Shown here: positions 49,776 to 58,758 of the stretch, in pieces
Position numbering within the stretch: position 1 is the first letter of the stretch
Layout of the letters: every line of letters begins with the position of its first letter
Source: Acidobacteriota bacterium
GTDB taxonomy: Bacteria > Acidobacteriota > Vicinamibacteria > Vicinamibacterales > Vicinamibacteraceae
Assembly: GCA_020845575.1 (NCBI GenBank)
Contig: JADLFL010000046.1
Location: 1-64,000, forward strand
Direction: 5' to 3'
DNA: 64,000 bases
Notes under the pieces: generated by a model
Told to the model about the DNA's origin: nothing
Seen by the model: only the letters and a program-made list of their open reading frames with translations
The model's database searches: none
Made by a program: the position numbers and the translations under genes

Positions 49776-49957
49776 GGCCCCTCCTGCGCAGACGGTGTAG
49801 TGTGCAGGCGACCTTACGCCCGTGTGCGCCTCGGGTCAAGCGCAGGGGCAGAATGGTCGGACGCAAGAGCAAGGGACGGTCGGGTCCGGAGGGCCGTGGG
49901 AACGGTCGGGCTCGGAGAGCCGACCCTGCCAGGCAACCGATCTGGTTCGGAACTGAA

Positions 49958-49985
49958 GGCCGAAGGCCGATAGCCGATGGCCGTA
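49958..49985. repeat. Heptamer array (GGCCGAA/GGCCGAT, four units)
   Basis: GGCCGAA, GGCCGAT, AGCCGAT and GGCCGTA at exact 7-bp steps, 26 bp before the SMP-30-like start. The rest of the 49776-50011 divergent spacer shows no clear promoter. Confidence 0.85.
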
Positions 49986-50011
49986 TCGATAACAGAACAA
50001 GAGGTGACCTG

Positions 50012-51037
50012 ATGACTCGCACGCTCGTGATGACCGGTGCCGCGGCGCTGGTGCTCGGACTCGGAACCGGTGCGCTCGTGGCCCGGCAGGCTGCTCAACG
50101 CTACGTGGTCGGCAACCCCGTGGGCCTTCCCGTCGAACCGGCAGCCGACGGACGCTTCGCGCCGGCATCCGTCAACGTGAAGGTTTACGGTGCCGTCTAC
50201 TCGGCCGAGAGTTGCTCCTACGACCCGGTCAGGAAGCTCATCGTCGTGCCCAACCGCGGCGTGCCGCAGCACATCCAGGCGAACAACGCGTGGATCTCGC
50301 TGCTCAACCATGACGGTTCGGTCCACACGCCACGCTGGATCGGCGTGCAGAACCCCGGCCCCGCGCGCGACGGCAGCACGCCCCCGCTCGTGCTGAACGA
50401 GCCGTTCGGGAGCGACATCGTGAACGGCACGTTGTACGTGGCCGATCGCGACGGGAGTACGGGTCCCGACGTCAAGGGCGTGGCCGTGATCAGACGCTTC
50501 GACATGGCGACGGGGATGCCGAAGGGCGAGACGCCGGTGCCCGCCGTCGAGTGGTTCAACGACATCGAAGTGGCCGGCGACGGCACCGTGTACGCCACGG
50601 TCACGGGCGGCGGACAGGAGACCGACGCGGCGACGTGGCAGGTGTGGCGCATCAGGCCAGACGGGACGTCCAGCGCCATCATCACCGGCGCGCCGCTGAA
50701 GCGCCCCAACGGCATCGCCATCGATGGCGACGGCAATCTCGTGGTGGTCAACATGCTCACGCCAGACGTGCAGACGTTCACGCCCGACGGCCGTCTCCTC
50801 GAGACCGAGCAGGCCGCTCAGCCCGGCAACGACGGCATCGTGATCATGAAGGACGGCACCAAGTACGTGAGCAGCGTGACCCAGGGCGGCGTGTCACGCA
50901 TCAGGCCAGGTCAGGCGGCCACCCTCATCGCCGAGAACATCCCGAGCGCCGCGTCCATGTGCTACGACGAGGGCGCGAACCAGTTGGTGATCCCTATGAA
51001 CGCCAACAACGCGCTCGCCTTCGTGAAGCTCGACTGA
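50012..51037 (+). CDS. Exported SMP-30/gluconolactonase-like propeller protein
   Basis: 341 residues from the ATG at 50012 (GAGGTGA site upstream). Signal peptide TGAAALVLGLGTGALVARQ, then a six-bladed propeller: WFNDIEVAGDGTVYATVTGG, QVWRIRPDGTSSAII, LKRPNGIAIDGDGNLVVVNMLTPDVQTF, PGNDGIVIMKDGTKYVSSVTQGGVSRI. The NGIAxDGxGNL pattern is the metal-site blade of SMP-30/gluconolactonases. Likely a periplasmic lactonase or binding protein; activity unproven. Confidence 0.8.
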   Translation: MTRTLVMTGAAALVLGLGTGALVARQAAQRYVVGNPVGLPVEPAADGRFAPASVNVKVYGAVYSAESCSYDPVRKLIVVPNRGVPQHIQANNAWISLLNHDGSVHTPRWIGVQNPGPARDGSTPPLVLNEPFGSDIVNGTLYVADRDGSTGPDVKGVAVIRRFDMATGMPKGETPVPAVEWFNDIEVAGDGTVYATVTGGGQETDAATWQVWRIRPDGTSSAIITGAPLKRPNGIAIDGDGNLVVVNMLTPDVQTFTPDGRLLETEQAAQPGNDGIVIMKDGTKYVSSVTQGGVSRIRPGQAATLIAENIPSAASMCYDEGANQLVIPMNANNALAFVKLD

Positions 51038-51046
51038 CACCAGTGC

Positions 51047-51075
51047 GCCAGGGGTTGAAACCCCTGGCCTCCATC
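51047..51075 (+). repeat. Palindromic tail-bearing repeat, family 1
   Basis: Arms GCCAGGGGT/ACCCCTGGC around TGAA, tail CTCCATC. It lies between the convergent SMP-30-like (plus) and HAD (minus) genes and replaces any conventional terminator there. Confidence 0.88.
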
Positions 51076-51088
51076 TGAAATGCCCGCA

Positions 51089-51694
51089 TTACAGCAGTCC
51101 CCTGTCCACCAGATCCGTCCTGACCGCATCGGGGCCGTCGACGAGCGTGGCGTGGAGACCGCGGGTGCGGGCCGCGGCGACGTTGGCGGCGCTGTCGTCG
51201 AAGAACAGCACCGATGCGGGCTCCACGCCGAGCCTCGCCACCATGTCGTCGAAGATCGCGGGATCCGGCTTGCGCCGGCCCGCGTCCTGCGATCCGAGCG
51301 CCATGTCGAAAGCGTCGAGCACGCCAAGCGCGTCGAGCCGTGCCCAGTGCGCGGCGTTGGAATTGCTCAGCGCGGCGAGTCTGTAGCGTGGGCGCAGATC
51401 GTCGAGCAGCTCACGTGCGCTTGGCAGCCAGCCCCGAACCCAGTCCTGCCACGCGTCGAGAAACGCCTCGGGCGCGAGCGTGATGCCCCAATCGCGCGTG
51501 AACCGCTCGATGAACTGGTCGGTCGTGATCGCCCCCGCGCCATATGCCAGCGAGTGCGGACACGTCCCCCATTTCCTGGCGAGCGCGTCAGGGGCCATGC
51601 GCGCGGGCAGCAGCGGCTGAATGTCGTCGAGGCCGGAGAAATCGACGAGCACGCCCCCGAGATCGAACAACAGCACTGACACGCGATCGGCCAT
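51089..51694 (-). CDS. HAD-superfamily hydrolase (subfamily IA)
   Basis: 201 residues. Motif I FDLGGVLVDF with nucleophile Asp11, but Gly at 13 where many phosphatases have a second Asp. Motif II LAALSNSNAAHW (Ser), motif III Lys in RRKPDPAIF, motif IV VLFFDDSAANV. It belongs to the HAD-IA group with a helical cap, close to YihX-like sugar-phosphate phosphatases, which share the DxGG variant. Cytoplasmic; substrate unknown. Confidence 0.88.
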   Translation of the reverse strand: MADRVSVLLFDLGGVLVDFSGLDDIQPLLPARMAPDALARKWGTCPHSLAYGAGAITTDQFIERFTRDWGITLAPEAFLDAWQDWVRGWLPSARELLDDLRPRYRLAALSNSNAAHWARLDALGVLDAFDMALGSQDAGRRKPDPAIFDDMVARLGVEPASVLFFDDSAANVAAARTRGLHATLVDGPDAVRTDLVDRGLL

Positions 51695-51759
51695 GTGCGG
51701 ATTATCGCCGGGCCGGCGCTATGATGGGCGCTCCATCGCCCCCTGCCACAGGACGAGCC

Positions 51760-52935
51760 ATGACAGACGCCAACCCGCACGGCGCATCACGCCGCGCCTT
51801 CCTGCGCACAGCCGCCGCCACGACCGCCGCGATGCCGCTCGCTTCCCTGGCGACAGCGCCCGCATCGGCCGCGACAGCCGCGCCCCTCACACGCGAGCCT
51901 CGTCAGCAGGAATGGCAGGGCCCGCCGCGCCTGAAGTTCGCCGTGATCGGGCTCAACCACGGGCACATCACGAGCATGACCAACACGGTCCTGCGTGGTG
52001 GCGGAGAGCTCACGTGGGTCTACGCGAAGGAAACGGACCTGGTGAAGCCGTTCCTGACGCGCTTCCCGCAGGCGCGCCTCGCGCGCAGCGAAGCCGAGAT
52101 CCTCGACGATGCGTCGGTGAAGGTGGTGCTGAGCGCCTCGATTCCCGACGAGCGCGCACCGCTCGGCATCCGCGTGATGCGCGCAGGCAAGGACTTCATC
52201 GCCGACAAGCCGGGCATCACGTCGCTCGCGCAACTGGCCGAGGTCCGTGCCGTGCAGGCCGAGACGCGCCGCATCTACTCGATCGTCTACAGCGAGCGGC
52301 TCGAGAACAGGGCCACGGTGAGGGCCGGCGAACTCGTGAAGGCCGGCGCAATCGGCACCGTGCTCCAGACGATCGGGCTCGGTCCGCATCGCGCGAGCTT
52401 CAAGACGCGTCCCGAGTGGTTCTTCGACACGGCGCGCTACGGCGGCATCCTCGTGGACATCGCATCGCACCAGGCCGACCAGTTCCTGTTCTTCACCGGC
52501 TCGACCCGCGCGGAAGTCGTCGCCTCGCAGGCCGGCAACGTCCATACGCCGCAGCACCCGAAGTTCGAGGACTTCGGCGACATGATGGTGCGCAGCGACA
52601 AGGGCTCCGGATACATCCGCGTGGACTGGTTCACCCCTGACGGCCTGCCCACGTGGGGCGACGGCCGCCTCACGATTCTCGGCAGCGACGGGTTCATCGA
52701 GATCCGGAAGAACGTCGACATCGCTGGCCGCCCCGCCGGCAACCATCTGTTCCTCTCCGACCAGAAGAGCACGCGCTACATCGAACTCGGCGAGGTCGAG
52801 TTGCCGTACGGACGGCAGATCGTGAGCGACATCCTCGATCGCACCGAGACCGCGATGACGCAGGCGCACTGCTTCCTCGCGATGCAGCTCGTGCTCGAGG
52901 CACAGGAGAAGGCGCGCGCACCACGTCTCAGTTGA
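51760..52935 (+). CDS. Gfo/Idh/MocA family oxidoreductase with Tat signal
   Basis: 391 residues from the ATG at 51760. Twin-arginine signal SRRAFLRTAAATTAAMPLASLATAPASA, then KFAVIGLNHGHITSM. The usual GxGxxG glycine is replaced by Asn/His in GLNHGH, a variant known in some exported members. ADKPGITSLAQL carries the conserved Lys-Pro. The C-terminal domain includes YGGILVDIASHQADQFLFFTGST. It is a periplasmic, probably NAD-retaining, sugar or inositol-type oxidoreductase. It is followed 6 bp later by a second exported Gfo protein with a near-identical leader style, suggesting two steps of one route. Confidence 0.84.
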   Translation: MTDANPHGASRRAFLRTAAATTAAMPLASLATAPASAATAAPLTREPRQQEWQGPPRLKFAVIGLNHGHITSMTNTVLRGGGELTWVYAKETDLVKPFLTRFPQARLARSEAEILDDASVKVVLSASIPDERAPLGIRVMRAGKDFIADKPGITSLAQLAEVRAVQAETRRIYSIVYSERLENRATVRAGELVKAGAIGTVLQTIGLGPHRASFKTRPEWFFDTARYGGILVDIASHQADQFLFFTGSTRAEVVASQAGNVHTPQHPKFEDFGDMMVRSDKGSGYIRVDWFTPDGLPTWGDGRLTILGSDGFIEIRKNVDIAGRPAGNHLFLSDQKSTRYIELGEVELPYGRQIVSDILDRTETAMTQAHCFLAMQLVLEAQEKARAPRLS

Positions 52936-52941
52936 CCAGCC

Positions 52942-54327
52942 ATGACCAACCACCGACGACACGGCGCATCGCGCCGCACGTTCCTGCAGACCGCCGCCGC
53001 GACGACGGCCGCCATCGGCTTCCCGACCATCGTCCCCGCGTCGGTACGTGGCGCGCAGGCGCCGAGCAACCAGATCACCGTTGGGGCGATCGGCGTGGGC
53101 CGCATCTCGCGCACGCACGACATGCCAGGCATCTGGAAGCACGCCCAGGCGCGCATCGTCGCCGTCTGCGACGTGGATGCCAGGCGCGTGAACGACGCCA
53201 AGACGCTGGTCAATGGGCACTACGCGAAGGTCGGCGGAGCGCCGTATGCGGGTGTGACCGGCCATGCCGACTATCAGGAGTTGATCGCGAATCGCGACAT
53301 CGACGCCGTGGTGATCAGCACGCCCGACCACTGGCACGCCGCCATCGCGATTGCCGCGGCGCGCGCGGGCAAGGACATCTACCTCCAGAAGCCGGCGTCA
53401 CTGACCATCGCCGAAGGCCGCGCCCTCAGCGACGCGGTGCATCGCTCGGGCGTCGTCTTCCAGATCGGCAGTCAGCAGCGATCGCAGGTGCAGTTCCGGC
53501 GCGCGTGCGAGCTGGTGCGCAACGGCCGTATCGGCAGGGTGACGGCGGTGAAGGTGGGCCTGCCTGGCGATCCCTCGGGTCCGGTGGAGCCGGAGATGCC
53601 GGTGCCGGCCACGCTGAACTACGACATGTGGCTCGGCTCGACGCCGCGCGCCTTCTACACGGAGAAGCGCGTCCATCCGCAAGCGGGCTACGACCGTCCG
53701 GGGTGGTTGCGCTGCGAGCAGTTCGGCGCGGGCATGATCACGGGCTGGGGCGCGCATCATCTCGACACGGCGCACTGGGGCATGGGCGCGGAGTTCACGG
53801 GCCCCGTCGAGATCTGGGGGACCGCCGAGTTTCCGAAGAGCGGGCTCTGGGACGTCCACGGTCCGTTCACGACGCACGCACGCTATGCCGACGATGTGGT
53901 GATGACCGTCAGTGGCGACTTCCCCAACGGCATCCGCTTCGAGGGGACGGAAGGCTGGATCTTCGTGTCGCGCGGCAGCGAGACGGTCACGGCCAGCGAC
54001 CCCGTCGCGAAGCTGAAGGACACGCAGGCCCTCGCGGCCAGCGATCCGCGCATCCTGGAGTCGACGATCGGCGAGGATGGCATCCGGCTGTACGTCAGCG
54101 ACGACCACCACGGCAACTGGCTGGCGTGCATCCGCACGCGGCAGCTGCCGATCGCGCCCGTCGAAGTCGCCCACCGCGCGTGCAGCGCGTGCCTCCTCCA
54201 CCACATCGCGATGAAGCTGCCCCGTCGCCTGCACTGGGATCCCGTAAGGGAACGATTCCGGAATGACGACGAGGCCAACGCGATGCTGTCGCGCCCCCGG
54301 CGCGAGCCGTATGGGTTGTCGACCTGA
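52942..54327 (+). CDS. Gfo/Idh/MocA family oxidoreductase with Tat signal
   Basis: 461 residues. Twin-arginine leader SRRTFLQTAAATTAAIGFPTIVPASVRGA, Rossmann NQITVGAIGVGRISRTHDMPG, VVISTPDHWHAAIAIAAARAGKDIYLQKPASLTIAEG with the Lys-Pro, and the GH109-like domain with LNYDMWLGSTPRAFYTEKRVHP and GWGAHHLDTAHWGMG (catalytic-type His). It resembles the enzymes that form or resolve 3-keto-glycosides in the periplasm. It is operonic with the preceding Gfo gene and ends just before a convergent transporter. Confidence 0.87.
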   Translation: MTNHRRHGASRRTFLQTAAATTAAIGFPTIVPASVRGAQAPSNQITVGAIGVGRISRTHDMPGIWKHAQARIVAVCDVDARRVNDAKTLVNGHYAKVGGAPYAGVTGHADYQELIANRDIDAVVISTPDHWHAAIAIAAARAGKDIYLQKPASLTIAEGRALSDAVHRSGVVFQIGSQQRSQVQFRRACELVRNGRIGRVTAVKVGLPGDPSGPVEPEMPVPATLNYDMWLGSTPRAFYTEKRVHPQAGYDRPGWLRCEQFGAGMITGWGAHHLDTAHWGMGAEFTGPVEIWGTAEFPKSGLWDVHGPFTTHARYADDVVMTVSGDFPNGIRFEGTEGWIFVSRGSETVTASDPVAKLKDTQALAASDPRILESTIGEDGIRLYVSDDHHGNWLACIRTRQLPIAPVEVAHRACSACLLHHIAMKLPRRLHWDPVRERFRNDDEANAMLSRPRREPYGLST

Positions 54328-54331
54328 CCGA

Positions 54332-54360
54332 CGAACGGGCTGAGGCCCGTTCGCTCCATC
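54332..54360 (+). repeat. Palindromic tail-bearing repeat, family 1
   Basis: Arms CGAACGGGC/GCCCGTTCG around TGAG, tail CTCCATC. It starts 5 bp after the Gfo stop and ends 7 bp before the stop of the convergent transporter, so it fills the whole gap. Confidence 0.9.
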
Positions 54361-54366
54361 CTCTCC

Positions 54367-55794
54367 TCATCCCAGGAATGCGCGTATCTGGGCGAGGATG
54401 AGCCAGCCGCCGAAGAAGCCGTAGAACGCGGTCGCGATGACGAGCATCACGAGGCGAATCCCGCCGATGCGCAGGGGCGCCGGGAGGCCGCGCAGGTTCA
54501 ACCGGATGAGCAGCACGCCGTAAACGACCATCACGAGGCCGTTGAGGCACGCCGATGTCATGAGCAGCACCAGCGGCTGCTGCATGCCGCTCAGCAGGAT
54601 GAACGACCCCGACACCACGCCCGCCCACACCGCATAGAAGTAGAGCCGGCTCTCGCTCCACACCTCGTTGCCCTGCAGATACACGGTGCGCAGGATGTCG
54701 GCGACGATCCGCGCGATGTAGTCGACGGTGCCCAGGGCCACGAGCACCAGCGACATCGCGCCGAACACCCAGAAGAACTTGCCGAACCACGGCGCGACCA
54801 CCCGCTGGAGTACTTCGCCTTCCGCCTTGATGAACGCGAGATTGGCCTGCTCGGCGATCTGCTGACCGGGGATGGTCGAGTGCGCGAGCAACGAGAACGT
54901 CACGATCGAGAAGATGCAGATGAACCAGAAGCTCACCAGCTGCTCGGTGTTGGCGCGACGCCACCACACGCGGAAGCGCGCGAGGTTCGCCTCGTCGGTT
55001 CGCATCATCACGCCCGTGGTGGGCGCGGCCACGTCCTCACCCGTGATCGGCGAGACGATGCGCGGGATGTAGGCGCCCATGCCGAACCCCTTGTCGCGGA
55101 TCCAGTTGCTCTGCGCGAGGTTGTTCACGCCGCCCGCTCCCGCGAACACGAGCGCACTCAGGAGCAGCGTGATCGGAATGGCCGACGAGTCTGGCAACTG
55201 GCCGATGTGCGTCACGGCCTGGGGCAGGTCCGCCCACGCAGAGGCGTCGATCGCCGAGACAATCGCAACGGCAAGGAACACGAGCGTGAGCCCCACCTTG
55301 AAGAACTGCGCGCGTTCGAGCGTCTGGTACACGACAGGCGACATCGTCAGGGCAACGCCGATCGCGATCATCACGCCCACCGTGATGTAGCCGACGTTGC
55401 CGCCGCCCATCAGGAACGTGAGGATGGTCACGCCCGTCGTCGCCCAGCCCGGCCACATGTTGGGCAGCAGCGTGAAGAAGCAGAAGATCCAGCCCCAGTG
55501 ACGCCAGCGCCGCACGAAGCCGGCGATCGCCGTCTCTCCCGTGGCGAGCGTGTAGCGCTCGATCTCCATGTTGATGAAGTACTGGAGCGTGACGCTCGCC
55601 ACGGCGGCCCAGAGGAACGCGGGGCCGACGGCAGCCGTGATGAACGGCCAGATGATGTACTCGCCGGAGCCCACGCCAAGGCCCGCGAGGATTACGCTCG
55701 GGCCCAGGATCTTGAAGAGTGGCAGCGGCTCGGGCATGTCGCGCACGGCCATCGGCGGCAGGCATCCCGCGTCGACGTATTGCTGGTCCGTCAT
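54367..55794 (-). CDS. Nramp-related membrane transporter lacking canonical metal-site motifs
   Basis: 475 residues from the ATG at 55794, behind GGGAG; an ATG at 55836 is possible. About eleven to twelve helices with an Nramp/APC-fold layout (LFKILGPSVILAGLGVGSGEYIIWPFITAAVGP, ALVFAGAGGVNNLAQSNWIRDKGFGMG). The TM1 position that is DPGN in true Nramp manganese/iron transporters reads GSGE, and no MPH motif is seen in TM6. It therefore probably belongs to the divergent Nramp-related group common in Acidobacteria and Planctomycetes, and the substrate need not be a transition metal. The C-terminal helices are intact. Confidence 0.8.
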   Translation of the reverse strand: MTDQQYVDAGCLPPMAVRDMPEPLPLFKILGPSVILAGLGVGSGEYIIWPFITAAVGPAFLWAAVASVTLQYFINMEIERYTLATGETAIAGFVRRWRHWGWIFCFFTLLPNMWPGWATTGVTILTFLMGGGNVGYITVGVMIAIGVALTMSPVVYQTLERAQFFKVGLTLVFLAVAIVSAIDASAWADLPQAVTHIGQLPDSSAIPITLLLSALVFAGAGGVNNLAQSNWIRDKGFGMGAYIPRIVSPITGEDVAAPTTGVMMRTDEANLARFRVWWRRANTEQLVSFWFICIFSIVTFSLLAHSTIPGQQIAEQANLAFIKAEGEVLQRVVAPWFGKFFWVFGAMSLVLVALGTVDYIARIVADILRTVYLQGNEVWSESRLYFYAVWAGVVSGSFILLSGMQQPLVLLMTSACLNGLVMVVYGVLLIRLNLRGLPAPLRIGGIRLVMLVIATAFYGFFGGWLILAQIRAFLG

Positions 55795-55895
55795 GGCTCC
55801 CGCGCGCGGCGCCGCCCCCCCCTCGACCTCTTGCATCGCGAGATGGTATCCCACCCGATCGCCGTCCGCCGGGTGAAATCCGGCGGCTACACCTG

Positions 55896-58757
55896 TCATT
55901 CCCGGGTTGTCTGTTCGAGGAGGTGGACGATCGAGCGGTACGGGCGGCCTGTAGCGGAGGTCAGGGCCACTTCGCACATGCGGTTGGCCGAGACGTGGGC
56001 ATCACACGCGGCGGCCCTGACGGCTTCCGCTTCGTGGCGTGTGGCAGACGCGGTGAGCTCCGGCACGATGAACCCGCGGTCGCCGGCAAACCCGCAGCAC
56101 GCCGCGGCGTCGGGCAGCACGACATGGTCCGCGCACGCCTCGGCAAGCGTGACGAGATCCTCGACCCCGCCCATCTGCACGAGCGCGCACGTCGGGTGGA
56201 CGGCCACCGACGCCGCCGGCGCCGTGACCACGAGGTGCGGCAGCAAGTCGGTACGCGCGAACTCGACGCTGTCGAGCACGCGCAGCCGGTCGAACCGCTC
56301 GCGATTGGTCTCGGTCAGCGCCGGCCGGCACCCGCGCAGGCCCTGCGTGCAGGAATTGGCGTCGATCACGATCGGCAGGCGCCCCTCCTCCGACCACGTC
56401 CAGCAGCGTTCGATCGCGTCGTTGGCCGCCTGTCGATGCCCGCCCACGAGCCCCTTCGACGAAAACGCCGTCCCGCAACACGTCCCATGCACGTCGTCCG
56501 GGATCCATACCGGACGGCCCGCGCGCGCCGCCACCGTGACGAGCGCGCGCTGCAACGACAACGCGTCGGCATCGCCCGGCGACGCGCCGAACAGTCGGCC
56601 CACGCACGCAGGCACGTACACCGCGGCCGCGCCCACGCGAGGTGTCCTCGGCAGGGCCGGTGCGGGCAGCGGCATCGCCGGTGTCCACTGCGGTACGTCA
56701 CTGCCCCAGACTCGACGCGCCACACGCGTGAGCGCCGGCATCGCGCGCGGGCCGAGCACGCGCTGTACGCCATGCCCGACCGTCAGCGCCGCCTTCACGA
56801 GCGACTCCGCCAGCCCGAAGTGACGCGCGAGCGCACCGCCTGACTGCGCGGGCGTGTCATGCGGCACGGGGATCGCGCGCGGCCTGTTGCGCAGGCGCTT
56901 CACGAGCGTGCCTGTGTCGATCCCCACAGGACACGCCGTCGCGCACATGCCGTCGGCGGCGCATGTCGTCATGCCGTCGTATTCGTACGCCTCCCCCAAC
57001 GCGTCGCGCGACCCTTCATCGTCGACCCGCGCCATCTCCCGGCGTACGACGATGCGCTGGCGGGGCGTGAGGGTGAGCTCGCGCGACGGACAGACGCGTT
57101 CGCAGAATCCGCACTCGACGCACGTGTCCACGACGTCTTCGACCGACGGCAGGGCCTTGAGGTCCGTGAGGTGCGCGCGAGGGTCGGCGTTCAGGATCAC
57201 GCCTGGGTTGAGCAGCCCCTCCGGATCGGCCAGCGCCTTGAGCCGGCGCATCACGGCCAGCGCGTCGCCCCCCCACTCCGCCTCGACGAACGGCGCCATG
57301 TTGCGCCCCGTGCCGTGCTCGGCCTTGAGCGCACCGTCGTACTTCCCGACCACGAGTTCGACGACATCGTCCATGAAGCGCGCGTACTGATCGATGGCCA
57401 CCGCATCGTTGAACGACTGCGTGATCACGAAGTGCAGGTTCCCGTCGCCCGCGTGCCCGAAGATGATGCCCTCCGGGTAGCCGTGCCGCGCGAACAACTC
57501 CTGCAGGTCGCGCACCGCATCGCCCAGGCACGCGATCGGGAACGCGACGTCCTCGATGATCACCGTCGTGCCGCTGCGCCGCACGGAGCCGACGGAGGGA
57601 TACAACCCGTCGCGCACGCGCCACAACTTGCCGATCTGGCGCGGATCGTCGGTGAAGCCCGCCGGGTACATCAGGCCGTCGAGACGTTCGGCGAGCGGCT
57701 CGGCCACCGCGCGATAGTCAGCGAGCGCGTCAGGTGTTTCGGCCTGGAACTCCACGAGCAGGCCGGCCGCCGTGGGAGGCAGGTCGAGGAGTTCGGGCGG
57801 CACGCCGGGCTGGCGTTCCACAGCCCGCAATGACGCGCGGTCCATCAGTTCGAGGGCCTTCGCGCCAGCCGACTTGAGCACGGTGATGGCGGCACACGCC
57901 GCGTCGAGAGACCGGAACAGCAGGAGCGCCGTGCACTTGTATGGCAGGTCCGGGACGGTGTGCAGCACGGCCTCGGCGATGAACGCGAGCGTCCCCTCGG
58001 ATCCGATCAGCAGGTGGCTGAAGACGTCCACGGGCCGCGCGTGATCGAGGAACGCGTTGAGGCCGTACCCCGTGGTGTTCTTCATCCGGTACTTGGTCCG
58101 GATCCGCGCGGCGAGCGCGGGGTTGGCCTCGATCGCCGCCTTGAGCTCCAGCACACCTTCGGCCAGCGCGGGCGCCGCTCGCCTGAACTGCGCGTCGGCA
58201 TCCGGCAGCGCCGTGTCGATGCGCACGCCGGACGGGAGCACGAAGACGATCGAGTCGAGCGTGTGATACGCGTTCTGCGCCACGCCGCAGCACTTGCCGG
58301 ACGCGTTGTTGGCGAGGATGCCGCCGAGCGCGCACGCCTGGAGGCTTGCCGGATCGGGACCGATCTTCCTGCCGAACCGCCGCAGGGCGAGGTTGGCTTC
58401 GCCGCCGAGCACGCCCGGCTGCACGCGCACGCGCGCGCCTTCGTCGAGCACGTCGATGCGACGCCAGTGACGCTTCACCTCGACGAGCAGTCCCGCTGTG
58501 ACCGCCTGTCCGGACAGGCTCGTGCCAGACGCGCGGAACGTGATCGGGATGCGCAGGTCGTGCGACAGCCGGAAGAGCGCCGCGATCTCGTCGATGCCAT
58601 CGGCGAGCACGACGGCTCGCGGCACCGGGCGGTAGAAGCTCGCGTCGGACGCCCACGCCGCGAGGTCGATCGGGCGTGTCAGCACACGCTCACGCGACAC
58701 GATTGCGTCGAGGCGCGCGCGGAGCGTCGCCGCGTCGATGGTGGGCCCGTCCGCCAC
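55896..58757 (-). CDS. Fused FAD-linked oxidase / Fe-S oxidoreductase (D-2-hydroxyacid or D-lactate dehydrogenase, YdiJ/Dld type)
   Basis: 953 residues from the GTG at 58757, one base after the dehydratase stop; a GTG at 58796 would overlap it. The N-terminal GlcD-like FAD domain (about 30-530) has ITFRASGTSLSGQAVTAGLLVEV, LGGILANNASGKCCG, IGSEGTLAFIAEAVL and [13 protein letters not shown]. Two [4Fe-4S] motifs follow (CVECGFCERVCPSR and CAADGMCATACPVG). The CCG-type C-terminal half has HGTCCGTAFSSKG and DAAACCGFAGDRGF. It oxidises a D-2-hydroxy acid to the keto acid and feeds electrons to quinone. With the adjacent IlvD/Edd dehydratase it may serve sugar-acid or lactate catabolism. Confidence 0.9.
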   Translation of the reverse strand: MADGPTIDAATLRARLDAIVSRERVLTRPIDLAAWASDASFYRPVPRAVVLADGIDEIAALFRLSHDLRIPITFRASGTSLSGQAVTAGLLVEVKRHWRRIDVLDEGARVRVQPGVLGGEANLALRRFGRKIGPDPASLQACALGGILANNASGKCCGVAQNAYHTLDSIVFVLPSGVRIDTALPDADAQFRRAAPALAEGVLELKAAIEANPALAARIRTKYRMKNTTGYGLNAFLDHARPVDVFSHLLIGSEGTLAFIAEAVLHTVPDLPYKCTALLLFRSLDAACAAITVLKSAGAKALELMDRASLRAVERQPGVPPELLDLPPTAAGLLVEFQAETPDALADYRAVAEPLAERLDGLMYPAGFTDDPRQIGKLWRVRDGLYPSVGSVRRSGTTVIIEDVAFPIACLGDAVRDLQELFARHGYPEGIIFGHAGDGNLHFVITQSFNDAVAIDQYARFMDDVVELVVGKYDGALKAEHGTGRNMAPFVEAEWGGDALAVMRRLKALADPEGLLNPGVILNADPRAHLTDLKALPSVEDVVDTCVECGFCERVCPSRELTLTPRQRIVVRREMARVDDEGSRDALGEAYEYDGMTTCAADGMCATACPVGIDTGTLVKRLRNRPRAIPVPHDTPAQSGGALARHFGLAESLVKAALTVGHGVQRVLGPRAMPALTRVARRVWGSDVPQWTPAMPLPAPALPRTPRVGAAAVYVPACVGRLFGASPGDADALSLQRALVTVAARAGRPVWIPDDVHGTCCGTAFSSKGLVGGHRQAANDAIERCWTWSEEGRLPIVIDANSCTQGLRGCRPALTETNRERFDRLRVLDSVEFARTDLLPHLVVTAPAASVAVHPTCALVQMGGVEDLVTLAEACADHVVLPDAAACCGFAGDRGFIVPELTASATRHEAEAVRAAACDAHVSANRMCEVALTSATGRPYRSIVHLLEQTTRE

Positions 58758-58758
58758 G

